From the NCBI GenBank assembly GCA_030522415.1, contig CM060130.1, positions 21,340,965 to 21,404,964 on the forward strand: a DNA stretch of 64,000 bases. The letters run 5' to 3'. Each line of letters opens with the position of its first letter. The first letter of the stretch is position 1. Under the pieces are notes generated by a model, which was not told where the DNA came from, searched no databases, and saw nothing but the letters and a program-made list of their open reading frames with translations. Made by a program: the position numbers and the translations under genes. This document shows, piece by piece, positions 44,304 to 56,300 of the stretch. This stretch comes from Channallabes apus (lineage: Eukaryota; Chordata; Actinopteri; Siluriformes; Clariidae).

Positions 44304-47270
44304 TTATAAAAATGCTTGGCTAAATAAATAGGTTTTGAGCCTAGACTTAAACACTGAGACTGTGTCTGAGTCCTGAACACTATTTGGAAGACTATTCCAT
44401 AATTTTGGGGCTTTGTAAGAAAAAGCTCTGCCCCCAGCTGTAGTTTTCATAATACGCGGTACTGATAAGCAGCCTGCATCCTTTGACCGAAGTAGGCGTG
44501 GCGGATCGTAAGACACTAGCAGTTCGCTCAGATACTGCGGGGCGAGACCATTTAATGCCTTATATGTCAAGAGTAGTATTTTAAAATCAATGCGAAATTT
44601 CACAGGGAGCCAATGCAGTGAAGATAGGATAGGGGTGATGTGCTCATATCTTCTGGTTCTAGTGAGGACTCTCGCTGCTGCATTCTGGACTAGCTGAAGC
44701 TTGTTTATGCACCTAACTGAACAACCAGACAGTAAGGCATTACAATAGTCCAACCTAGAAGTGATAAAAGCATGAACTAGTTTTTCTGCATTGTTTAGCG
44801 ACAATATATTTCTTATTTTGGAAATATTTCTGAGGTGAAAGAATGCTATCCTGGTGATATTATCTACATGAGCTTCAAATGAAAGGCTGGAATCTATAAT
44901 CACGACGAGGTCTTTTACTGTTGCACTTGATGGAACAGAAAGGCCATCTAAAGTTACGGTGTGATCTAAGATTTTACTTCTAGTTGTATGCGGTCCTATG
45001 ACTAGAACTTCTGTCTTATCCGGATTAAGCAGAAGGAAGTTAATTAGCATCCAATTTCTTATGTCCTGCACACATTGCTCAACTTTAGTAAGATGGTTTT
45101 TCTCATCAGGTTTTGTTGAGACGTATAGCTGTGTGTTGTCAGCATAACAATGAAAACTAATACCATGCTTACGGATTATGTTGCCCAGAGGAAGCATGTA
45201 AAGGGAAAAAAGCAGTGGGCCTAAAACTGAACCCTGCGGAACGCCAAACTCCACTAGAGAACATGCAGAATAATCACCATTTAAGTCTACATACTGATAA
45301 CGATCGGTCAAATAGGATCTGAGCCAGGAGAGGGCTGTACCCTTAATTCCTACTACATTTTCTAATCTGTGAAGAAGAATAGCATGATCAATAGTGTCAA
45401 AAGCTGCACTGAGGTCGAGTAATACAAGCATAGTTACACAACCCTGATCAGAGGCCAATAGGAGGTCATTTACTACTTTAACGCGTGCTGTTTCTGTGCT
45501 GTGAGGAGGCCGAAAGCCTGACTGATACAGTTCATGTATGCCATTTCTATGTAGATATGAGCATAGCTGCTCCGCTACTATCTTTTCCAGAATCTTAGAG
45601 ATAAAGGGGAGGTTTGATATTGGCCTGTAATTGGACAGCTGACAGGGGTCGAGGTCAGGTTTCTTAATTATTGGTTTGATAACTGCTACTTTAAAAGATT
45701 TTGGAACATAACCAATGCTGAGTGAGGAATTAATTATTCTCAACAGCGGTTCTGTTATTACTGGTACTATCTGTTTAAGAAAATGTGTCGGTATAGGATC
45801 TAATATACAGGTCGATGAACTTGCAGAAGAGATGAGCGAAAGTAGTTCACTCTCTTCAAGAGGAGCAAAGTATTCTAGGTTTAAATCTGACATGGCTAGG
45901 TTAACATCTGTATCAATTACATTGTTTGGTTTCAAAGCCTCAATTTTATGCCTGATATTTACAATTTTATTATTAAAAAAGTTCATGAAGTCCTCACTAT
46001 TGCATGATGTTGTTGTGGAGATTTCTGTAGTGGCCTTATTTCTGGTTAATTTAGCTACGGTATTAAATAAAAATCTTGGATTATTTTTATTTTCTTCTAT
46101 AATAGTGGAGAGATACGTTGATCTAGCTACACTAAGAGCTTTCCTATAGTTCAGGATGCTCTCTTTCCATGCTATTTGAAATACCAACAATTTAGTTTGA
46201 CGCCATTTACGCTCTAATTTCCGAGCGGTCTGTTTTAAAGTGCGCATGTGATCGTTATACCAGGGAGCGAGTTTCTTATCTCTAATAATTTTTCTTTTAG
46301 CTGGAGCTACATTATCTAAGGTACAACGAAGTGTCGACTCTAAATATTCAGTCGCCTGATCGAGTTCTGTGGGGTCAGACGGTGGCCTAATCGAAGTTGG
46401 TAACTCTGGGAGATTACTGATAAAACTCTGTGTGGTAGTTGATGTGAATGTACGTTTAATACAGTAGCACGGTGCTGTGCGTACATTATCACTGTGACAC
46501 ACTTGAATGGAGACAAGATAGTGATCTGAGATAATTTCATACAGTGGAATTGTGAATACATTTCTTATAATTAATCCGAAGAATATTACTAAATCTAAAG
46601 TGTGACCTGCTTTATGAGTGGGTCCTACTACACACTGATTTACGCCTACGGAGTCCAGTATGGACATAAATGCTGTTCTCAGAGGGTCTTCTGGATTCTC
46701 AAAATGAATGTTAAAATCTCCAGCAATTAACATTTTGTCTACAGAAACGACCAGGTCTGAGATGAAATCACTAAGAAATTCAGAATACGGCCCTGGAGGT
46801 CTGTAAATTATAATTAGTGGAATCGACTGAGCTGATTTAATATACTTAAATAGACTTATGTTACTATAGAGAATTTCAAATGAGTTAAATTTGTGTCTGT
46901 GTTTTTGTACGATAGACAGATTATCATTATGAATAACTGCGACGCCTCCTCCTCTACCAGTTAACCGAGGCTGGTGTATGTAGCTGTACCCAGGAGGACT
47001 AGCTTCATTTAGAGCTACATACTCGTCCTGTTTAACCCATGTTTCAGTTAAACAGAGTATATCAAACGCCTGATCTGTGATAATTTCATTAACAATAACT
47101 GCTTTTGATGCGAGAGATCTAATATTTAACAATCCTAGCTTCAGATCAGAGGTGCCGGCTGCGCATTCAGTATGATCCGAGTTTATGGTCTTTATGTTAA
47201 TTAAATTATTGAAACAGACTTTGAGTCTTTCTACATTTTTGCTTAGATCGGGGAACAGACACAGTCTCAA
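44304..47270 (-). CDS. L2 ORF2 protein: endonuclease + reverse transcriptase, RT active site YADN
   Basis: 988 codons without a stop. Residues about 45-260 are an apurinic-type endonuclease: [47 protein letters not shown] and SDHYLVS. A linker to about residue 500 follows, then [24 protein letters not shown] (HH to PH and L to R against other copies), [26 protein letters not shown] and [10 protein letters not shown]. The normal YADD is changed to YADN by the codon at 45135-45137, so the polymerase should be inactive. The change is a CpG-to-CpA transition. The C-terminal region is [16 protein letters not shown] to [11 protein letters not shown]. The Met at 47270 is the first in frame. Confidence 0.92.
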   Translation of the reverse strand: MRLCLFPDLSKNVERLKVCFNNLINIKTINSDHTECAAGTSDLKLGLLNIRSLASKAVIVNEIITDQAFDILCLTETWVKQDEYVALNEASPPGYSYIHQPRLTGRGGGVAVIHNDNLSIVQKHRHKFNSFEILYSNISLFKYIKSAQSIPLIIIYRPPGPYSEFLSDFISDLVVSVDKMLIAGDFNIHFENPEDPLRTAFMSILDSVGVNQCVVGPTHKAGHTLDLVIFFGLIIRNVFTIPLYEIISDHYLVSIQVCHSDNVRTAPCYCIKRTFTSTTTQSFISNLPELPTSIRPPSDPTELDQATEYLESTLRCTLDNVAPAKRKIIRDKKLAPWYNDHMRTLKQTARKLERKWRQTKLLVFQIAWKESILNYRKALSVARSTYLSTIIEENKNNPRFLFNTVAKLTRNKATTEISTTTSCNSEDFMNFFNNKIVNIRHKIEALKPNNVIDTDVNLAMSDLNLEYFAPLEESELLSLISSASSSTCILDPIPTHFLKQIVPVITEPLLRIINSSLSIGYVPKSFKVAVIKPIIKKPDLDPCQLSNYRPISNLPFISKILEKIVAEQLCSYLHRNGIHELYQSGFRPPHSTETARVKVVNDLLLASDQGCVTMLVLLDLSAAFDTIDHAILLHRLENVVGIKGTALSWLRSYLTDRYQYVDLNGDYSACSLVEFGVPQGSVLGPLLFSLYMLPLGNIIRKHGISFHCYADNTQLYVSTKPDEKNHLTKVEQCVQDIRNWMLINFLLLNPDKTEVLVIGPHTTRSKILDHTVTLDGLSVPSSATVKDLVVIIDSSLSFEAHVDNITRIAFFHLRNISKIRNILSLNNAEKLVHAFITSRLDYCNALLSGCSVRCINKLQLVQNAAARVLTRTRRYEHITPILSSLHWLPVKFRIDFKILLLTYKALNGLAPQYLSELLVSYDPPRLLRSKDAGCLSVPRIMKTTAGGRAFSYKAPKLWNSLPNSVQDSDTVSVFKSRLKTYLFSQAFL

Positions 47271-47565
47271 TATGGTGAACCCTGAGTGACGACTCTATGC
47301 AGCTAGCAGACGGTTGGTTTAGCCTGTCTGTCTGCTCCCTGGCCTGGGCTCTGGATTGTCACCGATTAACTAGACCTCTACTGAGACTATGAGCTATACT
47401 GCAGGAAATGAGAGCAGCACCTTCCCGAGTGGGATGGACACCGTCCCGCCCTAACAGGCCAGCTTTGCCCTCAAAGGTCTTCCAATTATCTATGAAGCCC
47501 ACATTATTTTTGGAGCACCACCTGGACATCCAGCGGTTCAGCGACCATAACCTGCTGTAAGCAGG
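47271..47565 (-). pseudogene. C-terminal end of L2 esterase-type ORF1
   Basis: Minus-strand words [19 protein letters not shown], then [18 protein letters not shown]: the end of an SGNH-esterase domain with the catalytic D-x-x-H in DGVHP. The 5' truncation of the LINE removes the nucleophile Ser block. Confidence 0.75.
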
Positions 47566-48693
47566 TTATCCACTTAATCCACTTTTTAAAAATTAAACAA
47601 ATCGTTCTGTCAACATTAACCTAGACACACAGAAAGGGATAAATCACGTTCTCTCCTTGAGTCCTCCCGCCCCCAAAGCACATATGAACATTTTGATTGG
47701 CTGTGCCTTTCCCTGCTATCATGTGATAGGCTATGGCTGCGTTCAGATACAAGCAGCGCCAAATGCAGTGGATCTTTTTTTCCTTGCAAGAAGGTGTGTT
47801 GGGTGACAGACATGTGACGCCAAGTCAGCAAAAAAAAAAAAAAAAAAAAACCTGGATATAAAGAGCTTTTTTTCATAGGAAAGTGTAAGTCACTTCAAGT
47901 TCGCTAGTGAATCCATCAAAGTAACGACAACAGTTAACGTTAATGTTAGTGTTTTTTTTGTTTTAGGTTAAAGTCTGCGAATACGGACTTAAAACTAACA
48001 GCAGATTAAGCAGCTAAATGTAAAAGTATAAATATGATCCCTGTCAGTTCTCCTAATCTACTGACGACTGTTTGTCAGAAATCAGTCTTGTGAAAGAAAT
48101 TGATAAGCTACGTACTAATATTGCCATGGCTAGAGTTTAGATGACACCAATAGACAATCCACTTCGCACAATTAGTTTTTAAACTGACTTGGAAAACATT
48201 AATGATTTGATTCGAGGTTTGCACACTAAGACTCAGAAAAAGTGAAATACAATTATTCCTGTTTAAATGGCATGTGTTTATCTTGTTTTGTCAGGTGACA
48301 GAACCTAAACAACTGTGCTGTATATCAGCACTATGGCTCAATAAAGAATAGTCTTTATTAAACTATCTTTTTGTCAGTTATTAAACATTCCTTTAACATT
48401 ACACTATTCCTTAATTTAACTTAATGAATGGCATTTCGAGTGGATTAATATCAATCGAAGCATTGCTAGTATTAATGTAAAGTGATTTTGAATTATGCAG
48501 CATATTAAAAAAAAACATGCATTCCGTGGACGGAGTTGGGGTGGGGGGGTTGGTGGGTGGGGCAGGGGATGGGGGGGTGTAATCAAAGGTCCCCACCAAT
48601 GTCCAGAGCAAATCTACGCCCTTGCTTCGTAGGCTTTATTTCAGCAAGATTGGGCTACTAAAGATGTACAGTATAGGCAAATGTAAGATGAAA
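47566..48693. other. Unassigned 1.1 kb
   Basis: A/T-rich sequence with an A run at 47829-47850, AATAAA words near 48340, and a G/C-rich patch at 48536-48580. No conserved frame is seen and no element type is recognised. Confidence 0.4.
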
Positions 48694-48795
48694 AATCCTC
48701 GACACATGCCTCAGACAAGATTTTGAATAAAAATTGTCCAGAAATCTAACATCGATATTCAAAATCTTGTTTGAGGCATACAGTATGTTGAGGAT
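48694..48795. repeat. Fold-back inverted repeat
   Basis: acatgcctcagacaagattttgaat pairs with attcaaaatcttgtttgaggcatac with few mismatches around a loop of about 30 nt; outer bases (cctcga/tgagga) also pair. It is probably the core of a small MITE. Confidence 0.7.
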
Positions 48796-48850
48796 ATCCG
48801 GCTTAATTTTGAAATGGCTGTCTTTGGTGTACCTAAGCAAGGTGTGGTCA

Positions 48851-49111
48851 TGTCACACACGGGAAGACCTTTCTGTGTGGAGATGGTGTGCGATTATTGA
48901 TTAGGAAACTCAAAAGGAAACAAAAGAAAACTGAAAACACAAAATACAAAAAAAACAGCTCCGCCGTCTACATGAGAACAGCCGGGGCTCTGTAAACTGA
49001 AACAAAAGCTATATCCTCTCGGGGCCTTTGCCCTTACAGAGCATTTATATGAGAGAGTTTTGTTTGGCTATGCACTTTTTAACGTAGCGCACGCTGCACT
49101 GATGCATGCCA

Positions 49112-49153
<42 letters not shown>

Positions 49154-49493
49154 CCAGTGTCTTAGACAGGCAGAGGCTGGGGCTTTGCCTCTGAACCAGC
49201 GCACTTTGTCTGTCTATCTGTCTCTCGTTTCTTTTTATCATTTGTTTATTTATTTTCTTTCTTTCTTTGGCCCTGATACCATAGCTGTGATACCTAAGTG
49301 ATCGCATAAAGTCTCGAGGTATCAGGACCCTGGTGTGGCACAATCAGGCTGATTGCAGCATTGCCTGTCAACCGTGAGTCTATAAGTGGTCGCGCCTTTG
49401 CCTGTCCAGAACCGCGTGGTAACAGGCTGCGGATCTGCCTGTTCTGAACAATTTATGTGCGGTTCTGCCCCTCGCGAGACCCACGTCGTTACA
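48851..49493 (+). mobile_element. Possible solo LTR
   Basis: Begins tgtcacacacggg, ends cgtcgttaca, and sits between unrelated sequence and unit spacer that resumes with the fold-back arm at 49497. It includes a TATA-like gcatttatatgag at 49032, a TC microsatellite (49106-49152) and imperfect repeats of a tgcctgt-containing word near 49360-49440. No clear target duplication is seen. Confidence 0.4.
49106..49152. repeat. (TC)n microsatellite
   Basis: Uninterrupted TC run after a short ctctttctc lead. Confidence 0.95.
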
Positions 49494-50689
49494 GGATGCT
49501 GATGTGAGCAGCTTTATTTCAGTGATAATATATTCAGATCACAAAAAACAAGAAAACAGATAAAACATAGCATATAGGGACGATATGAGGTCATTATCAT
49601 ATTGTGTCACGGCGTGCACCTGTGATGGGCATGCGCCCAAATCTGTTATCGCTCCTTGATTACTCCGTAGGCTCCCTAGGTAGGCGGCACCCCCTCCGTT
49701 CTGCCACTCTGCCCACCGACACCTATTGCCAGCAGCGTGCCCGCATGCCGGCCTGGCACAACCCCCGGATCTGCACGTGCACATGCTTTCCATCTACTTC
49801 GTTCCATCCATCCTCCCTCCCTACCTCCCACCACCATAAAGGTTTGTTAAAGTCAGTACTGTTGTTATAATTGCGATTATGTCGGTTCGTTCTCAGTAGA
49901 ACATTGTTAAATTGCTTAACGACCAGATATTGAAACGTCATTATGTCAATAACACGTCCTTATTGCTCGTGTTAAAATGCACCGAAGAGTCGTTTTCATG
50001 TCCTTACGAATGGGTTAAAATCGTTAACTGAACTAGTAGCAAGCGCAAGGACTTAAGAGCCGGATTATTAATTTGTCTTGTAGTAAAATGTAGAAAACTA
50101 GAAATATGCAGCAGTTTCAGCCGTGGCAGTAATAGTGGGCTGAGTGAGGAAAGTGTGGACGTCACATTAGTGCATTTCACACACGCAACAGAGATTGAAG
50201 AAGATAAAATGTGTGAATTGTGTAAGGGGCGTCCTGCACCGCCGGTTATGTCTCACAACACCCTGTTCAGAGGGTTACATGTTTAACTCCCTTAAACAGC
50301 ATGGAATTCTCCATAGTGTTCAGGAACAATAAGATGAAATAAAAAGATCATTATCCAGTACAACACGTGAAGAAACAAGTAAAAACTTCAGGTCACACAA
50401 CTTGTGTCTGATTAAACTAAACATAATGGAATATAAAAGCTTCTTATCTGTTTTTACTGTTTGTGATTCAAGAACAAAACTGGAAATCAAAAACGTGCCG
50501 TAATTTAGTTATTTTGGTTTTAGAAGCAAATATTGGGGACGTCGTTATGTTGACAATAAATGATACAAATATTGTTTAGGGTTAAATAAACTAGTTGCAC
50601 AGAAATGCACATATACTGACATACTGTATATTGGTAAATACATGCAGATATCAGAAAATAGTATTTTACAATAAATCACAAGATATTTC
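49494..50689 (+). repeat. Unit spacer before U3, with inserted LTR fragment
   Basis: 49497-49604 is the fold-back right arm (gctgatgtgagcagctttat) and spacer. 49605-49845 is a reversed, shortened copy of the LTR at 42003 (tgtgatgggcatgcgcccaa against the end of that copy). Spacer resumes and runs to 50030. 50031-50689 is not recognised and shows no coding signal. Confidence 0.6.
49605..49845 (-). mobile_element. LTR fragment related to 42003-42668
   Basis: Reverse-oriented; shares the 3' end (tgtcacggcgtgcacctgtg) and a ggagggaggatgg word, with the middle deleted. It interrupts spacer between tcattatcatatt and the gttgttataattg word. Confidence 0.6.
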
Positions 50690-50908
50690 TGTTCCTTAAG
50701 GGGAACTAGCGGTATATTAGCACAATGCTACATTATACAGATTTACTGTGTGTGATGACTGATTGTTGTCTAGTTTTCCTCTTTTTTATTAAGACACACA
50801 TCAGCTGTGTTTTAACCAGAGTAACAGTTACTTTCACATTTTCACATGAAACAATTCACATTTATAATCATGTATTAAATCTTCACTCTCTATTATTTAC
50901 TTTCACAG

Positions 50909-50918
50909 GACCTGTATG
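50909..50918 (+). other. Candidate 10-nt microexon, U3 (GACCTGTATG)
   Basis: Borders ttcacag and gtgagt are identical to U1 and U2, yet five of ten bases differ. Phase 0 reading is Asp-Leu-Tyr plus G. Confidence 0.5.
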
Positions 50919-51130
50919 GTGAGTATAAAGTCTTTTCTCTGATAGTGATGTGTTGATGCTGCATGAATAATATATTTATTGTGCAGATGAAATAGATTGG
51001 ACTGTGCTGTGTGTTCAGACTGCAATAGCACATAGATATATGAGCATCATGAGCATAGTGTAGTGAACACAACAGACTGTGATCGCTGGCAGAACATTCA
51101 TCATGCTGTTGTCTAGTTTATCATTAGTGT

Positions 51131-51132
<2 letters not shown>

Positions 51133-51172
<40 letters not shown>
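51133..51172. repeat. (CA)n microsatellite in U3
   Basis: Positional equivalent of the U1, U2 and U5 CA runs. Confidence 0.97.
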
Positions 51173-51173
<1 letters not shown>

Positions 51174-51340
51174 CTGACCTACACACTGATACTGGAAGTT
51201 AGAGATCAAAGGCACAGATAGAAAAGTAGAAAAGACGAGTAAAGAGCTCGAGGAGAGAGAAACTTTCATACAGAAGAGCTTGTGACAGAAACAGATGAAT
51301 AAAGCTCAGTTTAGACGTCTTCACTCTCGTCGTTTCTCAG

Positions 51341-51386
51341 ACTCGTGTCTTTAATGAACTCTATGATGAGACTCTCGAACTGAACA
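51341..51386 (+). other. Candidate 46-nt exon, U3
   Basis: Identical to U1 and U2, bordered by tttctcag and gtgagtag. Confidence 0.5.
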
Positions 51387-51905
51387 GTGAGTAGAAATGA
51401 ACAGCAGCAGTGAGTGTTTGCTTCACACACGGCAACATGATCACATTATTACTGTATAGTGGATTTATTTATGAAAAACTACAATCATGTGTTATATGTG
51501 ATTATAGCGTGTGAGGCTTTATGATGATTGTAGGTGATTATGTAGAGAATAACACAACAGATTCTGCTGTTATATGACAATAATGCATGAGTGTGTAATT
51601 AAATAATCATGATGCTCAGCGCTGTAACTTCATATGGAGTGTTTTATTCAACAGTTGATCACAGATATGTTACTGCACTGAGAAAACACACTGCATGAAG
51701 TATTTCACTCTCTAAATATAAACTATTTATACTGACTGTGTATCTATTGTTATATTTAATAAAAAGTCTTACAACTGGAGCTGAACATGTTTGTACTGAA
51801 AGCACAGAGTGAAGATTGTTCAGCAGATATTCTGACTGTAAATCAGAAGTTTTTCTCTTTATATTTTATCTAACATTACATTTCTCTCTCTGTTGTTCCA
51901 CACGA

Positions 51906-51919
51906 CACCTTCAGCACCG
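51906..51919 (+). other. Candidate 14-nt exon, U3, acceptor altered
   Basis: caccttcagcaccg preceded by GA, followed by gtaagt; same as U2. Confidence 0.35.
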
Positions 51920-52379
51920 GTAAGTAAATAACTCGACTTCACACTAATGATAAACACTGATATTTTATAAACTCATCACGTTTATCAGATTTTAATTCAG
52001 GAATCAAACAGAAAGATAAAAACATGTTCAGATGATGTTTATGTGAAGGACTCTGATCAGTAAGTGAGATTTCGCTTTCGTCAGTCAGCTTCTTACCCAC
52101 AATGCACCTGTGTGTAACCCCACTGTACTGCAATAATGCAGAGATTTTCACAAATTTAAAAACCTAACACCCCCATTCCACTGAGGCGAATTTGCTCTCG
52201 AATCTAAACCGATGCAAATTCGTTATGACTTCTGGAGAGCTCGGTATTTGTGTATTCTGACATGGAGTATGGATTGGAGCGTGTAAAAATAATTGGAAGT
52301 ATTGGGAAGTAATACCTAAATTTAAAAAGGGATATTTTAAGGAAAACAGTGATGTGAAAATCTTGTCCAGAGAAAATGA

Positions 52380-52690
52380 CTCATGCTTTGCAAAAGTTGC
52401 TGCTCTTTGTGATCTGAGTATATTAGGACTGAAATAAAGCTGCTCACATTGGTGTTTTCTTTTCACGTTGCAAAAGGTGATTTGAACAGCTTGATTTCAG
52501 TCATGAAGAGTCGCAACTTTTGCAAAGCAGATGAAATGTAAAATCAATAACAGTACCCCAGAAGGACAACAAAACACAAATATATACTCGCTAAATAAAC
52601 GCAGCCATTTGCAAAGTGAAAGTGCACGCCGATGTGAGCAGCTTTATTTTAGTCATAATATACTCACATCACAAAAAACAAGAGAACTAA
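52380..52690. mobile_element. Fold-back (MITE-like) element in U3
   Basis: The left arm (gatctgagtatattaggact then gaaataaagctgctcacatt) is inverted at 52625-52675 (gatgtgagcagctttatttt then agtcataatatactcacatc). Inner arms ctttgcaaaagttgc and gcaacttttgcaaag also pair. No coding capacity. Confidence 0.8.
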
Positions 52691-53344
52691 TGAAAATGTA
52701 GCTTAGAGTCGATATGAGGTCATCATCATTTTTTTTAACATCTGCTTAATCGTTTGTAATAGTCAGTAGTTTTGTTATAATTACGGTTATGTCGATTGTG
52801 ATGTTACGGTTTCATTATCAGTTTCATCTCAGTAGAACATTGTTAAATTCGTTGTCGGTCGTCTATTGAAAAATCATTGTCGATAAAACTTCTTTATTGC
52901 TCTTGTCCAAATGTGCTTCTTTAGGGAGTAAACTAAATATTCCAGATATCAGTCACCCACTGATGATTATTAAAAGACCTCGTTTTATGTGTTTGTTGTA
53001 TAATAGATGTACTGAGACATGATTGGATAGTTTTGCAGAGGGTATAGCAACAGCTGAATTTGTGGAAATTATCTCAGTTGGTGAAAGCAGAATTCCTGTC
53101 ACCTGACACTTTTTTAGCATCAGATTAATTAAATATATTTTAATTACCCAAGTCCAAGTTTTGACAGTAAAACACAATAAATGTCATTTTAGTTTTTACT
53201 CTCTGATACACTTACCTTACCTATTTTAAAATAAATAAATAGATTTGTAATAAAAGTATTAGCCCCTGTCTGTCTGTATTAACATCTGTATTAAATTAAG
53301 CGGGTATTTACTCAGTGTGGTTTTCATAAAAATAAGTTAACTGA
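52691..53344 (+). repeat. Unit U3 spacer
   Basis: Shortened relative to U0 and U1: matches 37150-37300, then 37560-37930, then joins the block whose empty site is at 25205. No gene seen. Confidence 0.65.
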
Positions 53345-53360
53345 TATAACATTTGTAGAT
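53345..53360 (+). repeat. Target-site duplication of RTE LINE (left)
   Basis: tataacatttgtagat is repeated exactly at 56531-56546. The unoccupied form (one copy, two base changes) is at about 25210-25225. Confidence 0.92.
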
Positions 53361-56300
53361 AATGCAACCATGGGGGGGGGGAGGGCGCAATCCAGTGTCT
53401 TCTTGTGCCAAGTCTGGATAAATGCAGAGGGTTGTGTCAGGAAGGGCATCCGACGTAAAAACATTTGCCAAATTAATGATGCGAATCAGAAATATAATTC
53501 CCATACCGGATCGGTCGCGGCCCGGGTTAACAACGACCGTCACCAGTGCTGTTGACTTACAGGGTGCCGGTGGACATTGGGCTACTGTTGGTCGAAGAAG
53601 GAGAGGAGGAAGGCGTGTTCGAAATCAGAGAGAGAAAAGGAAAGGCAAGATTTTAGGAGTGAAAGTAGGCACTTATAATGTTGGGACCATGACAGGGAAG
53701 GCAAGAGAGTTGGTTGATATGATGCAGAGAAGGAAGGTGGATATACTGTGTGTCCAGGAGACCAGGTGGAATGATAGCAAGGCTAGAAGCTTAGGATCAG
53801 TGTTCAAATAGTTTTACCATGGTGTGGATAGGAAAAGAAATGGAGTAGGAGTTATTCTAAAGGGGAGTTTGTTAGGAATGGTCTAGAGGTGAAAAGAGTA
53901 TCAGACAGGTTGATGAGTCTAAAGCTGGATATTGAAGGGATAATGTTCAATGTTAGTGGTTATGCCCCACAGGTAAGATGTGAGTTAGAAGAGAAGGAGA
54001 CATTCTGGAGTGAGTTAGATGAAGTGATGCAGAGCATCCCCAGAGGTGAGAGAGTGGTGATTGGTGCAGACTTCAATGGACATGTTGGGGAAGGGAACAG
54101 AGGTGATGAAAATGTGATGGGCAGGTTTGGTCTTCAGGACAGGAATGTAGAAGGACAGATGGTGGTGGACTTTGCAAAGAGGATGCGAATGGCAGTAGTA
54201 AATACTTTGCTTCTGCCTCCATATGTCACCCTATGTTCCTGCCTCTTCTGGAAGACTCAGGTAGACTAAATCTTGTGTCGACGTTGTAATCTGAAAGAGA
54301 TTAGTGACTGCAAAGTGTTGGTAGGGGTGGGTGTAGCCAGACAACACAGAATGGTGGTGTGTAAAATAACCCTAGTGGCAGCATTTGAATTTGAATTTGA
54401 ATTTGAAATAACCCTAGTGGTGAGGAAGGTGAAGAGGACAAAGGCAGAGCAGAGGACAAAGTGGTGGGAGCTGAGAAAGGATGAATGTAGTGTAGTCTTT
54501 AGGGAGGAGTTGAGACAAGCTATGGGTGGTCAGGAGGTGCTTTCAGTTGACTGGACAACTACAGCCAATGTGATCAGGGAGACAGGTAAGAGGGTACTTG
54601 GGGTATCATCAGGTAAGAGAAAAGTGGACAAGGAGACTTGGTGGTGGAACGAGGAAGTCCAGGATTGTATACAGGAAAAGAGGCTAGCTAAGAAGAAGTG
54701 GGACTCTGGGAGGACTGAAGAGAGTAGACAGGAGTGCAGGGAGATGCAGCATAAGGTGAAGGTAGAAGTGGCAAAGGCCAAACAAAGAGCATATGAGAAC
54801 GTGTATGCTAGGCTGGACAGTAAGGAGGGAGAGGTGGATCTGTACATTTTGGCGAGGCAGAGAGATAGAGATGGGAAGGATGTGCAGCAGGTTAGAGTGA
54901 TTAAAGATGGAGATGGAAATGTACTGACAGATGCCAGGAGGGTGATGGGAAGATGGAAGGAGTACTTTGAGGAGTTGATGAATGAGGAAAACTAAAGAGA
55001 ACAAAGAGTAGAAGAGGTGACTGTTGTGGAGCAGGAAGTAGCAAAATATTAGTAAAAGTGAGGTGAGAAGGGCGTTGAAGAGGATGAAGAGTGGAAAGGC
55101 TGTTGGTCCTGATGACATACCTGTGGAGGTATGGAAATGCTTAGGAGAGGTGGCAGTAGAGTTTCTGACTAGTTTGTTTAACAAGATCTTGGAGAGTGAG
55201 AGGATTCCAGAGGAATGGAGGAAAAGTGTATTGGTCCCGATTTTTAAGGACAAGGGAGATGTGCAAAGCTGTGGCAATTACAGAGGCATAAAGCTAATGA
55301 GCCATACAATGAAGCTGTGGGAAAGAGCAGTGGAAGCTAGGTTAAGGGCAGAGGTGAGCATTTGTGAGCAGCAATATGGTTTTATGCCTAGAAAGAGTAC
55401 ATCAGATGCAGTGTTTGGTTTGAGGATGCTGATGGAGAAGTACAGAGAATGTAATAAAGAGTTGCATTGTATCTTTGTAGATTTAGAGAAAGCGTATGAC
55501 AGGGTGCCGAGAGAGGAGCTGTGGTGTTGTATGAGGAAGTCTGGAGTGGCAGAGAAGTATGTTAGAGTGGTGCAGGACATGTATGAGAGCTGTAAGACAG
55601 TGGTGAGATGTGCTGTACGTGTGACAGAAGAGTTCAAGGTGGATGTGGGTCTGCATCAAGGATCGGCTCTAAGCCCCTTTCTGTTTGCTCTAGTGATGGA
55701 CAGGATGACAGTTGAGGTTAGACAGGAGTCTCCATGGACTATGATGTTTGCAGATGACATTGTGCTTTGTAGCGAGAGCAGGGAACAGGTGGAAGAAAAT
55801 TTGGAGAGGTGGAGGTACGCTCTGGAAAGCAGAGGAATGAAGGTTAGCCGCGGCAAGACGGAATACATGCTTGAATGAGAGGGACACAAGACGAACGGTG
55901 AGGATCCAGGGAGCAGAGGTAAAGAAGGTGCAGGACTTTAAGTACTTAGGGTCAATGGTCCAGAGCAACGGAGAGTTGGAAAGGAGGTGAAGAGGCGGGT
56001 ACAGGCAGGTTGGAATGGGTGGAGAAAAGTGTCAGGTGTGTTGTGCGATAAAAGAGTATCAGCGAGAATGAAAGGAAAGGTGTACAGGACAGTGGTGAGA
56101 CCAGCGATGCTCTACGGCTTAGAGACAGTGGCACTGAAGAAAAGACAGGAGGCAGAGTTGGAGGTAGCAGAGCTGAAGATGTTGAGGTTCTCTTTGGGAG
56201 TGACATGGATGGATAGGATCAAGAATGAGTTCATCAGAGGGACAACTCATGTTAGATGTTTTGGAGATAAAGTCAGAGAGGCCAGATTGAGGTGGTTTGG

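Larger units (their letters stand above)
43281..47565 (-). mobile_element. Long L2 LINE copy (A)
   Basis: 3' tail at 43281, a 1.0 kb 3' UTR containing a GA-rich run (43925-44010), one 988-codon ORF, then the end of an esterase-type domain. It is 5'-truncated inside the esterase at about 47565. Very similar to copy B at 60521 onward. Confidence 0.92.
50690..52330 (+). repeat. Duplicated host unit U3, core
   Basis: Nearly identical to U2 across 1.6 kb, including intron-like sequence, the 46-nt segment and the CA run (51133-51172). It differs sharply in the 10-nt segment. Confidence 0.88.

Noticed and set aside
45715..46149. 144-codon + strand ORF, repeated at 62947-63381
   Set aside because: It lies antisense to the L2 ORF2 linker and follows the conservation of that coding strand; it is a shadow frame.
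47547..47569. Perfect 10-bp palindrome with 3-nt loop
   Set aside because: It lies in coding sequence of the L2 esterase remnant at the truncation point; too short to support a terminator or element end.
49604..49870. + strand 88-codon ORF
   Set aside because: Falls across an LTR fragment and unit spacer; no conservation.
54530..55277. Minus-strand ORFs up to 197 codons within the RTE
   Set aside because: Antisense of the purine-rich RTE coding strand, giving Ser/Leu-rich artefacts.
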